From the NCBI GenBank assembly GCA_963975155.1, contig CAXBFG010000007.1:1-64000 (forward strand): a stretch of DNA of 64,000 bases, written 5' to 3'. The stretch is from UBA5109 sp963975155 (GTDB lineage Bacteria; Pseudomonadota; Gammaproteobacteria; Pseudomonadales; Pseudohongiellaceae). The position numbers and the translations under genes were made by a program. Under the pieces are notes generated by a model. It had not been told where the DNA came from. It was given only the letters and a program-made list of their open reading frames with translations, and ran no database searches. Shown here in pieces: positions 9,030-16,252 of this stretch; the stretch's first letter is position 1, and each line of letters starts with the position of its first letter.

Positions 9030-9455
9030 TTATGCCTCATGTTTTTCCAGCTCGTGACCAGCCTCCTTGTAGTATCTCCAACGCTCACGTCCCTGAGCCT
9101 TATCTGTTTCAGAAGCATTGATTATTTCGACGATGCGCTCAAATTCTGAGTGAAAAACCGGAATCTCCTGACTGAGATTAATCAGCACGTCGAAGCCTTG
9201 CAGATATTTGTCAGCATAGCCGATCACTATACTGACATCTTCGTCGACCTCTGTGTCGACAAGACAATGCGGGAGAAAGCTCTCAGGTCTGTAACTCCAC
9301 AACAAATCATCCATGTACTGAGCCTGTTCTTCTGTATCAGTATGGATATAAGCTTTCAGCTTTTGAGAAAGTATCTTTTCACAAAGCCGACAGGCAAAGA
9401 CATGTTGCGCTGTCGGCTGATCCTGACCCAGCAGGTAAAAGTTGACTTTAGACAT
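9030..9455 (-). CDS. holC: DNA polymerase III chi subunit
   Basis: A 141-residue protein of the HolC family, the clamp-loader accessory subunit that links the polymerase III holoenzyme to single-strand-binding protein. Family features include the start MSKVNFYLLG, the ..RLCEKILSQKLKAYIHTDTEEQA segment, LWSYRPESFLPH, and the C-terminal ..RERWRYYKEAGHELE. Its ATG shares one base with the TGA of pepA (TGATG), so the two are translationally coupled. This is the usual pepA-holC order, but valS does not follow directly here. Confidence 0.95.
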   Translation of the reverse strand: MSKVNFYLLGQDQPTAQHVFACRLCEKILSQKLKAYIHTDTEEQAQYMDDLLWSYRPESFLPHCLVDTEVDEDVSIVIGYADKYLQGFDVLINLSQEIPVFHSEFERIVEIINASETDKAQGRERWRYYKEAGHELEKHEA

Positions 9456-10936
9456 CAGGCGTTTAGCAGGTATTCCATTAATAAGGGTACCGGCCTTCCG
9501 GTTGCGCCTTTGTGCTCACCCTGCTTCCAGGCAGTACCTGCGATATCAAGATGGGCCCATTTATATTCCTTGGTGAACCGCGACAGGAAGCATCCAGCCG
9601 TTATAGTGCCTGCTCTGGGGCCGCCAATATTGGCGAGGTCAGCAAAATTACTGCGTATTTGCTTCTGGTATTCATCCCACAACGGTAAACGCCAGACCGG
9701 GTCTAGTGAGTCCAGGCCGCACTGATAAAGAGCGTTTGCCAGGTCATCGTCATTACTTAATAAGCCGCTTACCACATCGCCAAAGGTTGCTACGCAGGCT
9801 CCGGTCAATGTGGCTATATCAATAACTGTTTTGGGTTTGAAACGTTTTGCGTAAGTCAACGCATCACAAAGAACCAGACGACCCTCGGCATCAGTATTCA
9901 ACACTTCGATAGTCTGCCCGGACATGCTGGTTACCACATCACCTGGCTTGGTTGCACGGCCACTGGGCATATTTTCTGCACTGGCAATAATTGCGACAAC
10001 ATTGATTTTCGGTTTTAACTGACACAGCGCATGCATGGTCCCCAGAACGCTGGCCGCACCACACATATCAAATTTCATTTCATCCATGGCGGCTCCAGGT
10101 TTGAGGCTGATACCGCCGGTATCAAAAGTAATGCCTTTACCTACCAGTACATTGGGTTTACTGGCAGCACTGCCACCCTGGTATTCCATGACAATCAGGA
10201 CGGAGGGCTGATCACTGCCGTGGCCAACAGACAAGAGCGAGTGCATACCCAGTCTTTTCATCTGGGCCTCAGATAAAACTTTTGTTTTCAGCAGCTTATT
10301 ATTTTTTTTGGCCAGACTTACAGCCTGTTCTGCCAAATAAGTTGGGGTGCAGATATTGGCGGGTAAATTACCCAAGTTTCTGGCCTCATTCATACCCGTT
10401 GCAATGGCGGCTCCAGTGTCCAGTCCCTTTTTGGCCTGGGGGCGTTCCTTGATGTTGCAGGCAATGGCCAGCCGCTTTAATTTAGCAGCCGCTTTGGGTT
10501 TGGACAGGGTTTCCTTATAACGATATTCAGAGCTGGTGAAGACTTTAGCAATCTGCTTGGCTTTACACTCCATACTGTGCTTTTCCACTGGCAGGCTGCT
10601 TATGCCAAGTACGGCATCCTCAAGCGCATAGCGCTGCAACTGGCTGGCCGTAAAACGCAGCGTCTCGGTGAATTTTTTCAGGGTAAATTCGGTTTTTTTA
10701 CCACAGCCGACCAATAATATGCGCTGTGCCTTGATACCGGTAATATTATGCAAAAGTACGGCTTCATTGATTTTCCCGCTCATGTCTCCGGCTTTAAGCA
10801 GTTTAGTGATGGCTTTACTGCTGGCTTTATCAATTTCTGTGCTGGCCTCGGGCAGGATGCCGTTACTATAAACGCCGAGTACCAGGCAGGAAGTTGGTGT
10901 ATTAGCCAGGGTGGTGGTTTTTGTTGAAAATTGCAT
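9455..10936 (-). CDS. pepA: Leucyl aminopeptidase (M17)
   Basis: A 493-residue cytosolic M17 metallo-aminopeptidase that removes N-terminal residues from peptides. In E. coli PepA also binds DNA at Xer sites and carAB. The C-terminal catalytic domain shows VGKGITFDTGGISLKPG, the diagnostic NTDAEGRL metal-binding loop, and TLTGACVATFGD. The N-terminal macro-like domain covers roughly the first 170 residues. It is the first gene of the pepA-holC pair and is divergent from lptF, as in many gammaproteobacteria. Confidence 0.96.
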   Translation of the reverse strand: MQFSTKTTTLANTPTSCLVLGVYSNGILPEASTEIDKASSKAITKLLKAGDMSGKINEAVLLHNITGIKAQRILLVGCGKKTEFTLKKFTETLRFTASQLQRYALEDAVLGISSLPVEKHSMECKAKQIAKVFTSSEYRYKETLSKPKAAAKLKRLAIACNIKERPQAKKGLDTGAAIATGMNEARNLGNLPANICTPTYLAEQAVSLAKKNNKLLKTKVLSEAQMKRLGMHSLLSVGHGSDQPSVLIVMEYQGGSAASKPNVLVGKGITFDTGGISLKPGAAMDEMKFDMCGAASVLGTMHALCQLKPKINVVAIIASAENMPSGRATKPGDVVTSMSGQTIEVLNTDAEGRLVLCDALTYAKRFKPKTVIDIATLTGACVATFGDVVSGLLSNDDDLANALYQCGLDSLDPVWRLPLWDEYQKQIRSNFADLANIGGPRAGTITAGCFLSRFTKEYKWAHLDIAGTAWKQGEHKGATGRPVPLLMEYLLNA

Positions 10937-11324
10937 AGTGTTCCTTTGTGAAATTTAATTTTTTGGTCAGGTGGCGATTATTTGTGTCATTGTCTAAGCG
11001 CTTACTTACACCAGTTGTGCTGCTTTGCTTATCTGTTTTCCGGTGTCTAACTGACAGTTATATTACACTCCCAGCCAATTGAGATCATTTAAAACCCGAT
11101 TGATAGCGAGCTAATGTAGAGATTTACAACTAAAAAATCCACAGCCAATTTCTGCAGCGCTCTATTGATACAAGAGCGGGACTTTTTGATGAAATTAGGT
11201 GCAGCTTTAATGTCCTGACTACCGGAGCACGGATACCCGGTTGGACAGAATACAAAACCGCTAGAGAAATGCGGCTAATAAACCGGGAATAGCTGTTCAA
11301 GCTCTAATACAATAGAATCCTCTC
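10937..11324. promoter_or_regulatory. Divergent promoter region between pepA and lptF
   Basis: 388 bases without a gene. It must hold promoters for pepA and for lptF. TACAAT about 15 bases before lptF could be a -10 box, but I find no convincing -35. The phrase TTGATAGCGAGCTA at about 11099-11112 also occurs in the arm of the module-B repeat at 15702 and may be a repeat remnant. Confidence 0.4.
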
Positions 11325-12389
11325 ATGATCATTGCACGTTATCTTGCTAAACAAGTTCTTCTTCTGACTGCGGCATTAACGTTTGTGCTGCTGGCAGTAG
11401 CTGTTTTGATCCGCTTGCTGAATTATCTGGGTGATGCCAGTGAGGGCGCGATTGATCCGGCAGTCTTGTTGCTATTAATGTCCTTTCGTTTGCCTGAATT
11501 TTTGCAACTGATATTACCCCTGGCGCTTTTGCTTGGCATTTTGCTGGCCTACGGAAGAATGTACGCTGACAATGAAATGACCGTGTTAATTGCTTCGGGT
11601 CTCAGTAAGTTGCGCTTACTGACTTACACATTACTGACAGCTGCCGGTATCGCCATTCTGATTGCTTATCTGAGTATGTCTCTGACACCATGGGGTCTTA
11701 GGAACAGCAGCACTTTACTGGAACAACAAAAAGATCTGAATGAGTTCGATGTCATGGCGCCAGGCATATTTCAGGATATTTCAAACGGCGCGCGTACCAC
11801 ATACGCAGAAAGTATCGAAGCCAATATCGTGCAGGATGTTTTTATGCACGAAAGCACAGCTGACAGACTGACGGTGGCAGAGACGGCAACACTGATACAG
11901 GATGAAAATGAAGAAAGGCTGGTGGTTTTTACCGATGGTTCCCTGACCGAAGGCATGGGATCAACAAGGGCATTTTCAGTGACAAATTTTAGTGAAATGG
12001 CCATCAAGATTCCGCAAAGAAATATTAATTTCGATCTGGTTCTGGAAGAGAAAGCGATGAATACAAATGAGTTGTTTTCATCTGCTGATAAATCTCATAT
12101 AGCAGAACTGCAATGGCGAATTTCGCTTATTATACTGATTCCTGTTTTGTGTCTGCTGGCAGTTCCATTAAGCAAAGTGAATCCACGACAGGGTCGGTTT
12201 GCCAAACTGGTACCGGCTGTCTTACTTTATATTGTTTATTTTGGCTTATTGCTGGCGAGCAGAGATTGGCTCGCAGACGGTCTTCTGCCAACAATGATTG
12301 GCCTGTGGTGGGTGCATGTCTTGTTCCTGGTGATTGGTATCCTGATGGTTCAGGAAAAACTGCCCAGCCTCACAAATTTTAGCCGCTAA
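11325..12389 (+). CDS. lptF: Lipopolysaccharide export permease LptF
   Basis: Inner-membrane subunit of the LptB2FG ABC transporter, which extracts LPS and passes it to LptC. The 354 residues have the family layout: three N-terminal membrane helices starting MIIARYLAKQVLLL, a periplasmic beta-jellyroll domain (about 130-265), and three C-terminal helices with ..CLLAVPLSKVNPRQGRFAKL. It is followed by lptG after 7 bases, forming the standard pair. Confidence 0.94.
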   Translation: MIIARYLAKQVLLLTAALTFVLLAVAVLIRLLNYLGDASEGAIDPAVLLLLMSFRLPEFLQLILPLALLLGILLAYGRMYADNEMTVLIASGLSKLRLLTYTLLTAAGIAILIAYLSMSLTPWGLRNSSTLLEQQKDLNEFDVMAPGIFQDISNGARTTYAESIEANIVQDVFMHESTADRLTVAETATLIQDENEERLVVFTDGSLTEGMGSTRAFSVTNFSEMAIKIPQRNINFDLVLEEKAMNTNELFSSADKSHIAELQWRISLIILIPVLCLLAVPLSKVNPRQGRFAKLVPAVLLYIVYFGLLLASRDWLADGLLPTMIGLWWVHVLFLVIGILMVQEKLPSLTNFSR

Positions 12390-12396
12390 CAATTCC

Positions 12397-13467
12397 ATGC
12401 CAAAAATAGATGCCTATATTCGCAATACTGTTCTCATGGCAATGGCCCTGGTCTTGCTGGTACTGGCTGGTCTGGATTTTTTATTTACTGTCTTTGATGA
12501 GATGGGCGGCACCAATGAGCGTTATCAGGCCATGGATGCCTTGCTATATGTCTTGCTAACTTTTCCCCGCCACCTTTACGAACTGCTGCCGATGACAGCT
12601 TTAATGGGTTCCCTGATTGGGCTGGGCATTCTTGCTTCCAACAATGAGCTGGTCGTGATGCAGGCTGCCGGGGTTACTGTCGGGCGTATCGTCTGGGCTG
12701 TGATGAAGCCGGCAATGTTGATAATGCTGTGTGGTTTAGTGATCGGAGAATACATATCACCGCCTTTGGATATCAAAGCCGAGTTGAATAAAAATCTTGC
12801 CAATAGTGATGCAGATGTATTATCCAGTTTTGGTAACTGGCAAAGAGATGGGGATGACTTTTTGCACTTTAATGCCATTGAACCGGAAGGTATTCTCTAC
12901 GGTGTCAATATCTACAGTTTTAATGATGACCAGCAATTGATGAGTAATACAGTTGCTGAAAGTGCGCACTACAAAACAACTTACTGGTTACTGGAAAACG
13001 TACGCAGAACAACTTTCAGCCAGACTGAAAATGGCTTGCGCAGTGAGGTGGAGGTTTTCGACGAGCTGCCCTGGGATGTGGATATTTCGCCTGAAATACT
13101 GCAGCTCATGATAGTGGATTCATATTCCCTGGCCATTTCGGATCTATATCGCTACGCACAACGCTTTGTCAGTCAGGGGCAGGATGCCAGTGCTTATTTA
13201 ATGGCTTTCTGGGAAAAAATACTGCAACCATTAACGACCGCCGTTTTGGTGCTGGTAGCGATTTCCTTTATTTTTGGGCCCTTAAGGGAAGCCACCATGG
13301 GCTCAAGGGTGTTCAGTGCTATCTGTTTCGGACTCTTGTTTATTGTTTTGCAAAAGTTGTTCAGGACGCTTGGTCTGGTTTACCAGTTCAATCCGTTTAT
13401 AGCGGTACTGATTCCCATAATGCTGTGTGGATTGCTAGGGCTGTATCTGCTCAGGAAAGCGGTTTAG
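12397..13467 (+). CDS. lptG: Lipopolysaccharide export permease LptG
   Basis: The partner of LptF in the LptB2FG transporter, 356 residues. N-terminal helices are followed by ..LPMTALMGSLIGLGILASNNELVVMQAAGV, a conserved LptG coupling region, then a periplasmic jellyroll domain and three C-terminal helices with ..FIFGPLREATMGSRVF. Its end overlaps the end of the convergent RDD gene by 17 bases. Confidence 0.94.
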   Translation: MPKIDAYIRNTVLMAMALVLLVLAGLDFLFTVFDEMGGTNERYQAMDALLYVLLTFPRHLYELLPMTALMGSLIGLGILASNNELVVMQAAGVTVGRIVWAVMKPAMLIMLCGLVIGEYISPPLDIKAELNKNLANSDADVLSSFGNWQRDGDDFLHFNAIEPEGILYGVNIYSFNDDQQLMSNTVAESAHYKTTYWLLENVRRTTFSQTENGLRSEVEVFDELPWDVDISPEILQLMIVDSYSLAISDLYRYAQRFVSQGQDASAYLMAFWEKILQPLTTAVLVLVAISFIFGPLREATMGSRVFSAICFGLLFIVLQKLFRTLGLVYQFNPFIAVLIPIMLCGLLGLYLLRKAV

Positions 13468-13939
13468 TTTCCCAGGAAATTTTTGTCACTATGGAATGCG
13501 ACATCTTGTCATGAAAAGTTTGTTTTTGCGGATTAAAAAAAACATAAAAATAACCCGCACCCAGTAGTAAAAATGAGCAGGGGGCTAATACAAAACGAAT
13601 TAAACTTTGTTTATACGAAATAGCCGAGGCATCAGCATTTTGTACGCGGAGTTTCCATGCTTGCATGCCCAGGGTCTGGCCACTATGAGTCCAGAACCAG
13701 GCAAAAAAGAGGTAGGCGCTAAGTATCATCGAGCAAAAAAGGGTCAGTCGATACAAAGGATCCATTTGCACCCGCTCATTTTGTACTACCTGAGCCTGGT
13801 CAATGCCGAATGCGGAAAGTACCACAAAGCCGACCACTATCCAGATGGCGATAATAATGATGCTGTCATAGAGTATTGCCGCCAGGCGGCGCCACAGAGT
13901 AGCAGGTTCAAGATTTGGTGCTTGGGTGCTTTCGTTCAT
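13451..13939 (-). CDS. RDD family membrane protein
   Basis: An inner-membrane protein of about 162 residues with three to four hydrophobic helices. The RDD signature is present in a relaxed form: ..LWRRLAAILYDSIIIIAIW near the N terminus and ..GQTLGMQAWKLRV in the middle. I take the ATG giving MNESTQAPNLEP; another ATG seven codons upstream is possible. RDD proteins are thought to act in transport or membrane homeostasis, but no specific role can be given. It is convergent with lptG. Confidence 0.85.
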   Translation of the reverse strand: MNESTQAPNLEPATLWRRLAAILYDSIIIIAIWIVVGFVVLSAFGIDQAQVVQNERVQMDPLYRLTLFCSMILSAYLFFAWFWTHSGQTLGMQAWKLRVQNADASAISYKQSLIRFVLAPCSFLLLGAGYFYVFFNPQKQTFHDKMSHSIVTKISWETKPLS

Positions 13940-14057
13940 AAGGGCGGCATTGTACTGCATTTTCAGATTTCAGCATCAATTAAGCTTTTCCGAAATATTT
14001 AATCTATTGCTGACTTAATAAACGTATGCAAATTTGCTTGACTTTAGAATTTTATGG

Positions 14058-14082
14058 AAGTACTTTGTTAAACAGAGTACTT
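14058..14082. promoter_or_regulatory. AAGTACT palindrome, likely operator
   Basis: A 25-bp near-perfect palindrome: AAGTACT at 14058-14064 and AGTACTT at 14076-14082, with TTGTT and AACAG-type inner halves. Only the centre and one symmetric pair break the symmetry. It ends 61 bases before the operon at 14144, whose last gene encodes a winged-helix regulator, so autoregulation is a reasonable inference. Confidence 0.6.
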
Positions 14083-14143
14083 TTATTTATCAATTAAACA
14101 GGGATTGTCATCTAAATCATCAGATACAACAAAGGAGGCCGGG

Positions 14144-14653
14144 ATGTTTTCACTCTCTATAATTGGCTGGATACATACACTTACATGCATATTTGCCATG
14201 ATAAGCGGCGCTATTGCACTGTTTGCAGTGAAAGGTTCGGTTGATCATAAACGTTGGGGCCATTGGTTTATCTATACCATGCTGGTAACCAATGTGTCGG
14301 CATTACTTATTTATGCCAGCGGGCAATTTAATATCTTTCACTGGATGGCAGTCGGGACACTGGCTGTACTTTTACTTGGCTGGTATGCAGCGCCACGTCA
14401 GCGCAGTATGTCGTGGGCCATCACACATTTGTCTTGCATGATCTGGAGCTACTACATGCTTTATGGTGGTCTGATAAATGAAGCCTTCCTGCGTCTGCCT
14501 GTATTACGGGAAATTTCCCCAATGTACGGCGCCAATGGGGCGATCTTTGGGATGCTGCAAATGGCCGTCTTGTTTATTTTTATGCTGTGGTGGCTGTTTT
14601 TTGTAAGCAGAACCTATCGAAACTATAAACAAAAAAGTCTGGCTGTCCACTAA
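14144..14653 (+). CDS. DUF2306-like membrane protein
   Basis: An integral membrane protein of 169 residues with about five hydrophobic helices. It begins MFSLSIIGWIHTLTCIFAMISGAIALF and includes ..KGSVDHKRWGHWFIYTML, the HxxxG-type segment of DUF2306-like proteins. The start is the ATG at 14144, preceded at ideal distance by AAAGGAGG. Longer readings use a weak TTG. It is the first gene of a three-gene operon with another membrane protein and a winged-helix regulator. Function unknown. Confidence 0.75.
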   Translation: MFSLSIIGWIHTLTCIFAMISGAIALFAVKGSVDHKRWGHWFIYTMLVTNVSALLIYASGQFNIFHWMAVGTLAVLLLGWYAAPRQRSMSWAITHLSCMIWSYYMLYGGLINEAFLRLPVLREISPMYGANGAIFGMLQMAVLFIFMLWWLFFVSRTYRNYKQKSLAVH

Positions 14654-14684
14654 GGTTGGTGGATCGGTTTAACAGGATAGAAAT

Positions 14685-15299
14685 ATGAGCAAATCAAGCA
14701 CTGAAAATGTAGTAGAACAGAAATCAACTGCCGAAGAGGATCTGGCCCTGATCCGAAAAATGATGCTGGAAGCCCAAAGTTCAGCTGCAATAGACGGGCG
14801 TCATCTGGTGTTGTGGGGGAGTATTTTAGGGTTCGCCCAGGCATTGGTCTTGTTGAACATAGGTCAGGCGGGGGATGCTGGCAGAACAATACTAATCTGG
14901 TTTGTATTGCTGGGAGCAGGCATCGTGGGCTCAGCCATACTCGGATACAAGTATTCACAGCGTCCCGTGAACCTGGCAGTGCGTTTATATTCATCAGTCT
15001 GGATTGGGTTTTGTTTGACTATGTGTCTGTTATTTGTGCTCGCGGTTGCGGGTCACCAGGAAATTTTATTCAGTCTATCGGTAGTTGCACCGGCTATGAC
15101 AGGCCTGGCTTTTTTTGTTACGGCATCCATTATTGGAATGGGCTGGCTACGCTGGATTGCACTTTGCTGGTGGCTGACGGCAATAGCATCTGCTGTATTC
15201 AGTAACTCGTCTTACCTTGAATATATTTTTATATTTGCCTATCTGTTTTTGATGGCAGGGCCTGGACTCGTTATGACACGTTCAGGCAGACGGGCCTGA
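14685..15299 (+). CDS. Hypothetical membrane protein paired with a winged-helix regulator
   Basis: A 204-residue protein with a soluble, acidic N terminus of about 40 residues (..EEDLALIRKMMLEAQSS) followed by five or six hydrophobic helices. The gene lies directly before a small winged-helix regulator, 3 bases away. Such membrane-protein/regulator pairs are common, but I do not recognise a named function. AGGATAG precedes the ATG. A sensory or regulator-sequestering role is possible and unproven. Confidence 0.7.
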   Translation: MSKSSTENVVEQKSTAEEDLALIRKMMLEAQSSAAIDGRHLVLWGSILGFAQALVLLNIGQAGDAGRTILIWFVLLGAGIVGSAILGYKYSQRPVNLAVRLYSSVWIGFCLTMCLLFVLAVAGHQEILFSLSVVAPAMTGLAFFVTASIIGMGWLRWIALCWWLTAIASAVFSNSSYLEYIFIFAYLFLMAGPGLVMTRSGRRA

Positions 15300-15302
15300 G
15301 CA

Positions 15303-15602
15303 ATGCCGAAAATAGCAAATGGTCCTCTTGATGAAATCATACATCCTCAGGCAAGACTGGCGATAATGGCTTTTCTGAACGGAATTGAGGGCGCCAGTTT
15401 TACTACCTTACGAGATGCTCTGGAAATAAGCGATGGCAATTTGAGCGGTCATCTTCGTCGTCTGCAGGAAGCAGATTATATCGTTGTGAGTAAATCTTTC
15501 ATTGAGCGTAAACCTAATACTTTTGTGAGCATAACCAAAAAAGGTCAAAAGGCATTTGCTGATTATCTTGCCAGTCTGGAAAAACTACTCGCTAAAAATT
15601 GA
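15303..15602 (+). CDS. Small winged-helix transcriptional regulator (HTH_34 type)
   Basis: A 99-residue DNA-binding protein consisting of one winged helix-turn-helix. LDEIIHPQARLAIMAFL is the leading helix, ISDGNLSGHLRRLQEADYI the recognition region, and KSFIERKPNTFVSITKKG the wing. This matches the MarR/ArsR-like winged-helix family with no ligand domain. It is last in a three-gene operon. The palindrome at 14058-14082 is a candidate binding site. Confidence 0.85.
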   Translation: MPKIANGPLDEIIHPQARLAIMAFLNGIEGASFTTLRDALEISDGNLSGHLRRLQEADYIVVSKSFIERKPNTFVSITKKGQKAFADYLASLEKLLAKN

Positions 15603-15701
15603 GCAAACCGAAGGTCACAAAGTGCATGCTAATTTCAATATAAAGCATTGTTGAAATATCGGTAGTGCAACTGTTTGAAAGTTTTTAGCTTATTCTCAGT
15701 C

Positions 15702-15814
15702 TTGATAGCGAGCTATCCTTTTGTCGACACGCCAAAAAGCGTACATCCCTGTACAGGCTCGGCTGACGACATCCCTGTCGTCAGACGGTCGCCAACTTGA
15801 TAGCTCGCTATCAA
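15702..15814 (-). repeat. Module-B hairpin, copy 2
   Basis: Perfect 16-bp arms TTGATAGCGAGCTATC (15702-15717) and GATAGCTCGCTATCAA (15799-15814) enclose the module-B core, with its GACGACA/TGTCGTC stem and a TGTACA/TGTAC stem, each closed by GGGA when read on the minus strand. The core matches 3404-3472. The arms differ from that copy yet pair with each other. Confidence 0.8.
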
Positions 15815-15882
15815 AACTGTGCGTTTAGCCTCTGTGAAAACTGCGATATTGTTAATTAAGCGGTCACTTCTGCATATGTGAA

Positions 15883-15997
15883 CCCATTGAGATGTCTTTT
15901 TCCTGAGTATTTTCCCGATTAAGCGCGAGGACTGTCTGAGGAGCAAAGCGACGAGTTCCGCAGCGCCGGGAAAATGGGAAGGAAAGATCGAAGGGTG
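15883..15997 (-). repeat. Module-A hairpin, copy 3
   Basis: On the plus strand it runs from CCCATTGAGATG to GATCGAAGGGTG, the reverse complement of the conserved module-A ends. The core CGCGAGGACTGTCTGAGG and GAGTTCCGCAGCGCC is conserved. The arms (ATTTTCCCG inner half, CGGGAAAAT opposite) pair less well than in the other copies. Confidence 0.75.
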
Positions 15998-16079
15998 AAC
16001 AAGTGCAGAAGAGGCCGCTTTTTACCAATACGTAGCACAATAAAATTCAAGCATTTGCGCTACAGAGTATTGGCAAAAC

Positions 16080-16108
16080 TTGACATTTAGGTCGATATTC
16101 CCGATTAT
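16080..16108 (+). promoter_or_regulatory. Sigma-70 promoter for the isoleucine leader
   Basis: TTGACA (16080-16085), a 17-base spacer, and GATTAT (16103-16108). The predicted start of transcription falls only a few bases before the leader ATG at 16117, and no Shine-Dalgarno is present. The leader may therefore be translated from a nearly leaderless message. The -35 box lies 18 bases beyond the end of the repeat element. Confidence 0.6.
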
Positions 16109-16116
16109 CGCGCTCC

Positions 16117-16176
16117 ATGAACAGAATCATTACAAACAAAGGCATTATTATTATTCGACACCTCCAGGTGGGTTGA
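16117..16176 (+). CDS. Isoleucine-rich leader peptide of a transcription attenuator
   Basis: The frame encodes MNRIITNKGIIIIRHLQVG and stops at TGA. Six of 19 codons are isoleucine, four of them consecutive ATT codons at 16144-16155. The stop codon overlaps the RNA segment able to form an antiterminator (16167-16174). This is the classic arrangement for control by charged tRNA-Ile, as in the ilv and thr leaders of enteric bacteria. It precedes the citramalate/isopropylmalate synthase-family gene by 76 bases. Confidence 0.85.
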   Translation: MNRIITNKGIIIIRHLQVG

Positions 16177-16231
16177 AGCTGATAGCATTTGTTTTTAAAT
16201 TTTCAGAGAACCCGCCACCAGGCGGGTTTTT
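16167..16231 (+). promoter_or_regulatory. Attenuator: antiterminator and terminator segments
   Basis: The terminator stem is AACCCGCC (16209-16216), loop ACCA, GGCGGGTT (16221-16228), followed by a U run. The alternative partner GGTGGGTT (16167-16174) can pair with AACCCGCC through eight pairs including one G-U. A small CACC/GGTG hairpin (16159-16170) would hold that segment when the ribosome is not stalled. Stalling at the Ile codons would free segment 2 and prevent termination. Confidence 0.82.
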
Positions 16232-16252
16232 GCATTTTAGGGAAAGAGGATT

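Larger units (their letters stand above)
15663..16062. mobile_element. Diverged second copy of the MITE-like element
   Basis: About 400 bases in opposite orientation to the copy at 3145-3533. Left end TAGTGCAACTGTTTGAA (15663-15679) and right end TTCAAGCATTTGCGCTA (16046-16062) are imperfect inverted repeats, related to the ends of the first copy (TAGTGCTTTAGTTTGAA). Inside, module B (15702-15814) and module A (15883-15997) occur in the same relative order, with similar spacing and the shared joint TAAACGCACAG. A flanking direct repeat is no longer clear, so this copy is older. The whole 15603-16116 gap holds no gene. Confidence 0.65.
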
